Assembly: GCA_947445045.1 (NCBI GenBank)
Contig: CANFCA010000039.1
Span: forward strand, 1-7,887
Origin: Gallionellaceae bacterium
Lineage (GTDB): Bacteria; Pseudomonadota; Gammaproteobacteria; Burkholderiales; Gallionellaceae
DNA length: 7,887 nt
Direction: 5' to 3'
Shown here: positions 1 through 5,375 of the stretch, one piece after another
Position numbering within the stretch: position 1 is the stretch's first letter
Layout: the number at the start of each line of letters is the position of its first letter
Position numbers and translations under genes: made by a program
The notes under the pieces: model-generated
Seen by the model: the letters and a program-made list of their open reading frames with translations, nothing else
Database searches by the model: none
Told to the model about the DNA's origin: nothing

Positions 1-346
1 GGCTCGCCCGCGCTTCCTACTGACGGAGGTTGGGGTGGGTTACAGACTGGCTGCTGTTTGAATGAGGCCCCAACTCGAACGCACATTAATAGACTAATTT
101 ACAGCTGACGGTCGTCACTGACTGCAACGGGGTCGAAAAGAGCAGGTCGCGAGTATCTGGTTCTGGCAACCCAATATATATCTCACCAATAATTTCCCAA
201 TACCAAAAACCCGTCGTTCACGAAGTTGTGAAACCGCCAGGGCGGGCTTTCCGATCCTCAATTTTTGGTCATTTGTATATGATTCAAGTTCATCATACTT
301 GGGGCTAATAGGTCTACCTAGTGGTGGACTCACATTATAAGTAATT

Positions 347-500
347 TGACCTTAAGTCACCTTCAACTTGGGCACAGTGACCAAGGGTCAATTTTCGATA
401 ATTTCAAAATGTAGTAAAAATATTTGGGCACAGGATGGGCACAATTTGGGCACGGAATGGGCACGAGAAGTTTTTTTGTAATATGATTGACAGTAAGTCA
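347..500. promoter_or_regulatory. Three TGAC-N5-GTCA palindromes
   Basis: Three 13-bp interrupted palindromes share the half-sites TGAC and GTCA with a 5-base centre: 347-359 (centre CTTAA), 378-390 (centre CAAGG, which extends the arms to TGACC/GGTCA) and 488-500 (centre AGTAA). The first and third are also similar outside the arms: both read TTGAC-N2-TAAGTCAC. Centre-to-centre distances are 31 and 110 bp, both close to whole numbers of helical turns. A related 12-bp form with a 4-base centre sits at 106-117. They surround the TGGGCAC array, so the two motif types probably belong to one protein-binding region. The binding protein is unknown. Confidence 0.5.
369..468 (+). repeat. TGGGCAC direct repeats, four in 11-bp register
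   Basis: The heptamer TGGGCAC occurs at 369-375, 425-431, 436-442, 447-453 and 458-464, all on the same strand. The last four start exactly 11 bp apart and form an imperfect tandem array (units TGGGCACAGGA, TGGGCACAATT, TGGGCACGGAA, TGGGCACGAGA). The period is not a multiple of three, which argues against a protein repeat. It places every copy on the same face of the helix, as in iterons or arm-type recombinase sites. The only other copy I noticed is at 2464-2470, inside the acyl-CoA synthetase gene, and is probably chance. Confidence 0.75.
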
Positions 501-611
501 CATGAACATAAGTCTGTTTATTTGTTTCTGAAACCTATACTCTATGAGGATGAGTAACGGGTGCGTGTGGAAGTTACTAACGAAATAAGAGAAATCTAGA
601 AATGAGACTTG

Positions 612-644
612 CGGTCATTTTGCCCTGTAATTTCCTGATGACCG
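612..644. repeat. Inverted repeat upstream of the first gene
   Basis: CGGTCAT (612-618) and its exact complement ATGACCG (638-644) are separated by 19 bases. A further matching CT/AG pair lies beyond two mismatches. It ends about 25 bp before the -35 box of the candidate promoter. It could be a pair of operator half-sites or a weak RNA hairpin. No T-run follows it, so it does not look like a terminator. A second, weaker inverted repeat (AGTAAC 553-558, GTTACT 573-578) lies upstream. Confidence 0.3.
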
Positions 645-669
645 TTAGCTTGGTAATCTGTCAGTTTTC

Positions 670-699
670 TTGACGAGTGACTGCGCAAAAGCATAGATT
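670..699 (+). promoter_or_regulatory. Candidate sigma70 promoter, possibly leaderless
   Basis: TTGACG (670-675) matches the -35 consensus in five of six bases. TAGATT (694-699) matches the -10 consensus in four of six, and the spacer is 18 bp. Transcription would start about 6-8 bases after the -10 box, which is at or next to the A of the ATG at 706. No Shine-Dalgarno sequence is visible before that ATG, so a leaderless transcript would reconcile the two observations. The -10 match is modest. Confidence 0.45.
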
Positions 700-705
700 G
701 ATAAA

Positions 706-1527
706 ATGGACGAGCTTAGTGGCAAAACAGTTTTCATCACAGGCTCTACTCGTGGCATAGGCCGTGAAATTGCACTGCGTTGTGCACTCGAAGGCGCAAA
801 CATTGTCATCACTGGCAAGACGGCTGAACCTCACGCTAAATTATCTGGAACTATCCATACAGTCGCTGATGAAGTACGGCAGGCAGGCGGCCAAGCGCTT
901 GCAATTCAATTGGATGTGCGTGATGAGCAAGCTATCGCTGCTGCGGCTGTACAAGCTGCACAGCAATTTGGTGGCATTGATGTGTTGGTCAATAACGCCA
1001 GTGCAATCAGCCTGACAGGAACTATGGTTACGTCGGCAAAGAAACTCGATTTGATGTGGGATGTGAATATGCGCGCGACTTTTTTGATGTCGCAAGCGTG
1101 CATCCCTTTTCTCAAGCAAGCAAAAAATCCTCACATTCTTACTATGTCGCCGCCGCTCAATATGAATGAGAAATGGTTCGCGCCGCATCTGGCTTATACG
1201 ATGTCTAAATTTGGCATGAGTATGTGTACCTTGGGTTTGGCACGCGAGTTTGCAAATGATGGCATCGCCGTCAATAGCCTGTGGCCTAGCACTACCATCG
1301 CCACTGCAGCGGTTGAATTTAATTTCCCTGCAGAGATTTTGAATGCGTCGCGTAAGCCAGCCATCATGGCGGATGCTGTTTATGCAATTTTGCAGCGTGA
1401 TAGTCGATCCTGCACGGGTAATTTTTTTATTGATGAAGCTGTGTTGCGCGCGGAAGGTGTGACAGATTTCGAACAATACGCCGTCTCACCGGGCACAAAG
1501 TTATACAAGGATTTGTTTTTGGAATAA
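706..1527 (+). CDS. HSDL2-like short-chain dehydrogenase/reductase
   Basis: This 273-residue protein is a classical-type NAD(P)-dependent oxidoreductase. The Rossmann cofactor loop TGSTRGIG is at residues 12-19, the LDVRD acid at 70, and NNAS at 96-99. The catalytic tetrad is N121, S148, Y164 and K168. The segment around S148 (SPPLNMNEKWF), the LWPSTTI stretch and the C-terminal GNFFIDEAVL (238-247) match what I recall of human HSDL2 (hydroxysteroid dehydrogenase-like 2). This protein ends where HSDL2 continues into its SCP2 sterol-carrier domain, which is absent here. The likely substrate is a hydroxyl or keto group on a fatty-acyl or related lipid; the true substrate is unknown. The start fits the family N-terminus although no Shine-Dalgarno is visible. 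It lies 21 bp before the acyl-CoA synthetase gene, probably in one operon. The family is secure; the reaction is inferred. Confidence 0.9.
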   Translation: MDELSGKTVFITGSTRGIGREIALRCALEGANIVITGKTAEPHAKLSGTIHTVADEVRQAGGQALAIQLDVRDEQAIAAAAVQAAQQFGGIDVLVNNASAISLTGTMVTSAKKLDLMWDVNMRATFLMSQACIPFLKQAKNPHILTMSPPLNMNEKWFAPHLAYTMSKFGMSMCTLGLAREFANDGIAVNSLWPSTTIATAAVEFNFPAEILNASRKPAIMADAVYAILQRDSRSCTGNFFIDEAVLRAEGVTDFEQYAVSPGTKLYKDLFLE

Positions 1528-1534
1528 TTCAATC

Positions 1535-1540
1535 AGGGAG
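1535..1540 (+). promoter_or_regulatory. Ribosome-binding site of acyl-CoA synthetase
   Basis: AGGGAG lies 8 bases before the ATG at 1549 and fixes the start. The surrounding 11-mer CAATCAGGGAG (1530-1540) recurs exactly before the lipoprotein gene at 4065-4075. Confidence 0.75.
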
Positions 1541-1548
1541 CGTAATCC

Positions 1549-3342
1549 ATGCAAACCAATAATGTGATCTCACCCCAACAAGCAGGGACATTGCATGGCT
1601 TATTCTTAGAGCGCGTTGCTCGCTCTTCGGACAAAACAGCTTACCGTTATTTTCAGCGAGATGCTTGGCGAGAAATGACGTGGCGCGAGATGCACAATCA
1701 GGTGGCGCGTTGGCAAGCTGCCTTGTCCAAGCAAGGATTACAGCGCGGCGACCGCGTTGCCATTATGCTGCGCAACTGCCCACAATGGCTAATGTTCGAC
1801 CAAGCGGCCATGTCCCTAGGCTTAGTGGTTGTACCGTTATACATTGTGGATCGTCCCGATAATATTGCGTTCATCGTCAACAATGCTGACATCAAAGCCT
1901 TGCTGTTTGAAACTGCCGAACAGTGGCAATCACTTTGTACCGTGAGTGATCAACTAACTACGGTGAGGTGCTTTGTCAGCATTGATAATGTGCCGAATGG
2001 TGGCGATGCCCGCTTGCATTCGATGGCAGATTTTTTGCCCGATACCGCCCAATTGAGAGCCGCACCGCCTTGTGAAATGGGCGAACTTGCTAGCATTATT
2101 TATACCTCTGGCACGACCGGTAAGCCCAAAGGCGTAATGCTGAGTCACGGCAATATGTTGAGTAATGCTTACGCCACGTTAGAGATTTTTACGGTTCGTG
2201 AAGAAGATGTGTTCATCTCGTTCCTACCCCTGTCGCACACCTTTGAGCGTACCCTGGGCTATTACCTCACAGTGATGACTGGCTCAGTGGTTGCGTTTGC
2301 ACGATCTATTCCACAACTTTCTGAGGATTTGCAAACCATACATCCCACTATCATGATTTCCGTGCCGCGCATTTACGAAAGAGTTTATGGCGCAATTCAC
2401 ACCAAGCTCAATGAAGGTTCGCCGCTCAAACGCAAGCTGTTCAAGATGGCTGTGGATGTGGGTTGGGCACGCTTTGAACACCAGCAAGGGCGCGGTGCTT
2501 GGAAGCCCGTTTTTTTGCTTTGGCCGATATTGCAAAAGCTAGTCGCGCAAAAAATAATGGATAAATTAGGCGGACATTTACGTGCCGCGTTCAGTGGCGG
2601 TGCGGCACTCGCACCTGAAATTTCGCGCATGTTTATTGGCCGTGGCTTACCTATTATTCAAGGCTATGGTTTGACTGAAACTAGTCCGGTGATTACAGGT
2701 AATCATGAAAGAAACAACTTCCCTGATAGTGCTGGTTTGCCCATACCCAATGTACAAGTGCGCCTCGGTGAGCGTAACGAGCTCCAAGTGAAGGGGCCTA
2801 ATGTCATGCTGGGCTATTGGAATAATCCTGAAGCGACCAGTGCAATGATTGACGCAAATGGCTGGTTGAGTACTGGGGATATTGCGCGCATCAGTGAAAC
2901 GGGACACGTTTATATCACCGGTCGCATCAAAGAAATTATCGTCATGTCGAATGGCGAAAAAATACCACCGAACGATATGGAACTGGCAATTTTGCAAGAT
3001 GGATTGTTTGATCAAGCCATGATATTCGGTGAAGCGCGACCCTATCTGGTGGCGCTCGTGGTGCTTAATCCTGATGTTTGGTCACAATTTTGCAATGATG
3101 CGGGTATCAAGGTTGGAGAGGCACAAGCTCTTTCTGATCCGCAAGTGCAGGCAAAAATCTTGGAGCGTATCACGCTGAACTTGCGCTCCTTCCCCGGCTA
3201 TGCAAAAGTTAATCGCGTGTTGTTGTTACAGGAGCCCTGGAGCATCGACAACGGCCTGCTAACCCCAACTTTGAAGCTCAAGCGCCCGCATGTGGTGAGT
3301 CGATATGAACAGCAAATTAATCAGCTTTATGAAGGGCATTAA
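1549..3342 (+). CDS. Long-chain fatty-acid--CoA ligase (AMP-forming)
   Basis: This 597-residue member of the adenylate-forming superfamily activates a fatty acid to acyl-AMP and then to acyl-CoA, committing it to oxidation or lipid synthesis. Visible motifs in order: the ATP P-loop YTSGTTGKPKG (185-195), YGLTETSP (373-380), STGD with the ribose-binding D444, the hinge and linker GRIKEIIVMSNGEKIPP (458-474), and the C-terminal TPTLKLKR (572-579) with the likely adenylation lysine K576. The length, the TLKLKR ending and the final RYEQQINQLYE style point to the eukaryote-like FAA1 group of long-chain synthetases rather than short E. coli-type FadD. There is no signal peptide; a hydrophobic stretch near residues 322-335 may touch the membrane. 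It follows the HSDL2-like gene by 21 bp. Chain-length preference cannot be read from sequence. Confidence 0.93.
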   Translation: MQTNNVISPQQAGTLHGLFLERVARSSDKTAYRYFQRDAWREMTWREMHNQVARWQAALSKQGLQRGDRVAIMLRNCPQWLMFDQAAMSLGLVVVPLYIVDRPDNIAFIVNNADIKALLFETAEQWQSLCTVSDQLTTVRCFVSIDNVPNGGDARLHSMADFLPDTAQLRAAPPCEMGELASIIYTSGTTGKPKGVMLSHGNMLSNAYATLEIFTVREEDVFISFLPLSHTFERTLGYYLTVMTGSVVAFARSIPQLSEDLQTIHPTIMISVPRIYERVYGAIHTKLNEGSPLKRKLFKMAVDVGWARFEHQQGRGAWKPVFLLWPILQKLVAQKIMDKLGGHLRAAFSGGAALAPEISRMFIGRGLPIIQGYGLTETSPVITGNHERNNFPDSAGLPIPNVQVRLGERNELQVKGPNVMLGYWNNPEATSAMIDANGWLSTGDIARISETGHVYITGRIKEIIVMSNGEKIPPNDMELAILQDGLFDQAMIFGEARPYLVALVVLNPDVWSQFCNDAGIKVGEAQALSDPQVQAKILERITLNLRSFPGYAKVNRVLLLQEPWSIDNGLLTPTLKLKRPHVVSRYEQQINQLYEGH

Positions 3343-3380
3343 GGGATTTTTATACATTCGGATAGCGTTAACTTTAGCTC

Positions 3381-3478
3381 CCCGTTCGCCCTGAGCGAAG
3401 GCTGCTTTATCGCCGAAGTCGAAGGGTATGTGACTACCTCCCTTTCGACTCCACTGCGTTACGCTAAGAACGAACGGG
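3381..3478. repeat. Nested imperfect palindrome, dispersed-repeat-like
   Basis: The 182-bp gap between ligase and thioesterase carries a 98-bp palindrome. The outer arms CCCGTTCG (3381-3388) and CGAACGGG (3471-3478) are perfect, and the match continues inward imperfectly around CTGAGCG and its partner near 3460-3468. An inner hairpin pairs AGTCGAAGGG (3417-3426) with CCCTTTCGACT (3440-3450), with one bulged base and a 13-base loop. The pieces CGTTCGCCCTGAGC and GTCGAAGGG match a dispersed intergenic repeat I recall from many bacterial genomes, here split by extra sequence. It probably folds in the transcript and could attenuate, protect or end the upstream message. No clear T-run follows it. 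Confidence 0.7.
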
Positions 3479-3524
3479 TTTTAGTAGTGACGAAATTTTA
3501 TTTTTTCAGAAAGGCAATTCAGCC

Positions 3525-3923
3525 GTGACCGAACAACCTATCGTAACCTTACCCAATCGTGAACCCACCATCCGCGTCGCCGCGATGCCCTCTGATGCCA
3601 ACTACACAGGTGATATTTTTGGTGGCTGGCTGATGGGGCAAGTGGATATTGCAGGCAGCATTCCTGCAGTAAATCGTGCTAGGGGCAGAGTGGCAACAGT
3701 TGCAGTGAACTCTTTTGTGTTCAAGCAACCGCTGTTCGTCGGCGACATCGTCAGCTTTTATGCCAACATCATAAAAATCGGCAACACCTCCATCACCGTG
3801 GATGTGGAAGTTTATGTGCAGCGCAACCCCGCCAAACCAGAATGCGTCAAGGTCACTGAGGCAACGTTGACCTACGTGGCGGTGGATGAAAATCGCAAAC
3901 CTAGAGTTGTACCTGCAGAATAA
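3525..3923 (+). CDS. yciA: YciA-like acyl-CoA thioesterase (hotdog fold)
   Basis: This 132-residue cytoplasmic hotdog-fold protein is predicted to hydrolyse acyl-CoA to free fatty acid and CoA. The family signature is clear: DANYTGDIFGGWLMGQVDIAGS (residues 24-45), with FGGW at 32-35 and the likely catalytic D41 in VDIAG. The second conserved strand, TVAVNSFVFKQPLFVGD (58-74), is also present. Length is normal for YciA and related single-domain enzymes, which assemble as hexamers. The start is GTG at 3525, preceded by AGAAAGG (3508-3514) at 10 bases. The gene lies 182 bp after the ligase and is closed by a hairpin terminator on its stop codon. It may keep free CoA available during acyl-CoA build-up. 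Substrate range is not readable. Confidence 0.9.
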   Translation: MTEQPIVTLPNREPTIRVAAMPSDANYTGDIFGGWLMGQVDIAGSIPAVNRARGRVATVAVNSFVFKQPLFVGDIVSFYANIIKIGNTSITVDVEVYVQRNPAKPECVKVTEATLTYVAVDENRKPRVVPAE

Positions 3924-3950
3924 TAAGCGCATTATTCGGGTAGGTTTTTT
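3911..3950 (+). terminator. Intrinsic terminator overlapping the thioesterase stop
   Basis: GAATAAT (3918-3924) pairs with ATTATTC (3931-3937) around a 6-base loop. ACCT (3911-3914) pairs with AGGT (3942-3945) across a small internal loop, and T6 follows (3945-3950). The left arm contains the TAA stop codon at 3921-3923, so translating ribosomes would prevent folding until they release. The A+T-rich upper stem makes it only moderately stable. Confidence 0.6.
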
Positions 3951-4069
3951 GTAGCGATTCAATCAATAATTCACGCATGATAAAGCTGAAATTTTAGAGT
4001 TGTTTTAAGTGGTGTACATAACTGAGTTGTCTGTCACAAAATTGTTTTGGAATTTTCATTAACACAATC

Positions 4070-4075
4070 AGGGAG
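4070..4075 (+). promoter_or_regulatory. Ribosome-binding site of SGNH lipoprotein
   Basis: AGGGAG lies 7 bases before the ATG at 4083. It selects this start over the in-frame ATG at 4047, which has no such site and would put 12 polar residues before the lipoprotein signal. I see no convincing promoter in 3951-4069. Confidence 0.75.
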
Positions 4076-4082
4076 AGTTCAA

Positions 4083-5333
4083 ATGCGTCAATACAAGTTA
4101 GGATCAGCGTTGCTGATGACTATGATTTTGGTGGGTTGTGGTGGCGGTAGCGACCTACCTGCTAAATCAAAATTTTCTTCACAGGTTTCGTTTGGTGATA
4201 GTTTGAGTGATGTGGGTAGCTACAAAGTTGGTGATGTTCTGGCGGCAGGAGGGGGTCAGTTCAGTATCAATGGGGCGAATGCTAATGGCAAAACATCCGA
4301 CGGAAAAAATATCACTAACTGGACGGAAGTTATGGCAGTGAATCTGGGGTTGCCAGCACCTTGTGCCGCGTGGAAAGGTCTGGATGATGGAACACCTACG
4401 CCTTCGGGAACAAATGTGACGGTCGTCCCACATAGCGAGTGTACTGGTTATGCTCAGGGTGGTGCGAGGGTAAATGACTCAGCAGGCATACATAATAAAC
4501 TTGCAGATTATGAGCCGGGTGCTGCGCTAACTTACCCAGTTTCGCAACAAATCACTGAGCATTTAGCGCGACACGGAAACTTTACTGGCGATGAAATCGT
4601 ATACGTAATGGCTGGCGCAAATGATTTGCTGGCACAAATGAATAAAGGGAAAAAAGCAGGTAAAGATGCTGCTACAGCTGCTGTAACAACACAGGTTCAG
4701 CTCGATATCGCAAATCATGTTTGCACGCCAACTGATGCTCAAGCAACTAATTGCATCCCCGGAGCAATCGCTACGTTGACGCAGGTCTATCTTGATACAC
4801 TTGCAAAGAACACCGCTGGTGCTTATTTCATTGCTAATCAACAGGCATTGGGTGGTGCAATGGTGTTAGCGGCTACGCAGCTATCTGGATATGTGGATAA
4901 TCTGATTACTGCAAAAGCCAAACATATTGTCGTAGTCAATATGCCTGATGTCGCCTCCACACCTGCTGTTGCTGGCACACCTTTGGTTACTCTTGTTGAT
5001 GGGCTAGTTGGCGCGTTTAATACAACCTTGCATACTGCGGTTGCAGCCAAAGCTGAGGTTTTGTTTGTAGATGCATATTCTGCTAGCAAGGACGAAGTTG
5101 CTCATCCTTCTAAATACGGCTTAGAAAATGTCACAAGCACTGCTTGCAATATGAGCGTTGTAACATCCTCGTTGGCATGCAGTGCAGCAACTTTAATTAC
5201 ACCTGTAGGCGGTACTCAATTGACAGCCAATGCGCATTACTTGTTTGCCGATGACGTTCACCCCACACCTTACGGACATAATCTGTTTGCACAATATGTT
5301 TTGCAAGCAATGACTGCTAAGGGTTGGCATTAA
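4083..5333 (+). CDS. Secreted SGNH/GDSL esterase lipoprotein
   Basis: This 416-residue lipoprotein is predicted to hydrolyse ester bonds of lipids or other acyl esters at the cell envelope. A short basic N-terminus, a hydrophobic core and the lipobox LVGC (16-19) give a lipidated C19. Glycine follows at +2, so outer-membrane sorting is expected. SGNH blocks: GDSLSD (38-43) with nucleophile S40; a glycine block near GGAR (126-129); GAND (178-181) with N180; and DDVHP (390-394), giving D390 and H393 of the triad. Six further cysteines fall in three close pairs (94/120, 214/224, 355/366), suggesting disulfides in an exported protein. There is no C-terminal beta-barrel, so it is not an EstA-type autotransporter. 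It sits 42 bp before the FadL gene, probably co-transcribed. Hydrolase fold and export are secure; the substrate is unknown. Confidence 0.88.
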   Translation: MRQYKLGSALLMTMILVGCGGGSDLPAKSKFSSQVSFGDSLSDVGSYKVGDVLAAGGGQFSINGANANGKTSDGKNITNWTEVMAVNLGLPAPCAAWKGLDDGTPTPSGTNVTVVPHSECTGYAQGGARVNDSAGIHNKLADYEPGAALTYPVSQQITEHLARHGNFTGDEIVYVMAGANDLLAQMNKGKKAGKDAATAAVTTQVQLDIANHVCTPTDAQATNCIPGAIATLTQVYLDTLAKNTAGAYFIANQQALGGAMVLAATQLSGYVDNLITAKAKHIVVVNMPDVASTPAVAGTPLVTLVDGLVGAFNTTLHTAVAAKAEVLFVDAYSASKDEVAHPSKYGLENVTSTACNMSVVTSSLACSAATLITPVGGTQLTANAHYLFADDVHPTPYGHNLFAQYVLQAMTAKGWH

Positions 5334-5362
5334 CTTGCTTAGATGTTTTTAAATTACAAATT

Positions 5363-5367
5363 GGGAG
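5363..5367 (+). promoter_or_regulatory. Ribosome-binding site of FadL
   Basis: GGGAG ends 8 bases before the ATG at 5376. It selects that start over the in-frame ATG at 5343, which lies only 9 bases after the previous stop and would place 11 non-signal residues before the signal peptide. Confidence 0.75.
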
Positions 5368-5375
5368 ATGAAATC

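Larger units (their letters stand above)
1..705. other. Long non-coding upstream region
   Basis: No convincing gene is visible on either strand over about 700 bases. The longest minus-strand reading frame here (115-333, 72 codons) has no ribosome-binding site that I can see and no recognisable family, so it is not called. The left end (1-160) is relatively G+C-rich and contains a 7-bp inverted repeat (GTTGGGG at 29-35, CCCCAAC at 68-74). The middle (340-560) is A+T-richer and carries the heptamer array and palindromes listed separately. The right end holds inverted repeats and the promoter of the first gene. No tRNA, integrase or transposase could be recognised. The mix of compositions and repeats is compatible with the decayed edge of a mobile element, but this is inference. 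Confidence 0.6.

Noticed and set aside
232..252. CCGCC/GGCGG as an intrinsic terminator
   Set aside because: The loop would be too small and only a three-base T stretch follows.
115..333. A 72-codon minus-strand open frame
   Set aside because: No ribosome-binding site or recognised domain. Its arginine- and cysteine-rich composition looks like chance translation of non-coding DNA.
425..468. CRISPR-like array
   Set aside because: The repeat unit is only 11 bp with a 7-bp conserved core and 4-bp variable parts. There is no room for spacers and no cas gene.
487..515. Promoter built on the perfect -35 box TTGACA at 487-492
   Set aside because: No acceptable -10 box is found at 16-18 bp spacing. 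The hexamer is better explained as part of the TGAC-N5-GTCA palindrome.
536..541. TATACT as a -10 box
   Set aside because: A good -10 match, but no -35 partner at the right distance and no gene close downstream.
841..1476. A 211-codon minus-strand open frame
   Set aside because: It lies wholly inside the short-chain dehydrogenase gene, whose motifs are complete. The antisense protein is rich in H, R and C with no domain.
4047..4082. Upstream in-frame ATG for the esterase lipoprotein
   Set aside because: It lacks a Shine-Dalgarno and would bury the lipoprotein signal. The ATG at 4083 has AGGGAG at 7 bases.
5343..5375. Upstream in-frame ATG for FadL
   Set aside because: It would add 11 residues before a normal signal peptide. 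The ATG at 5376 has GGGAG at 8 bases.
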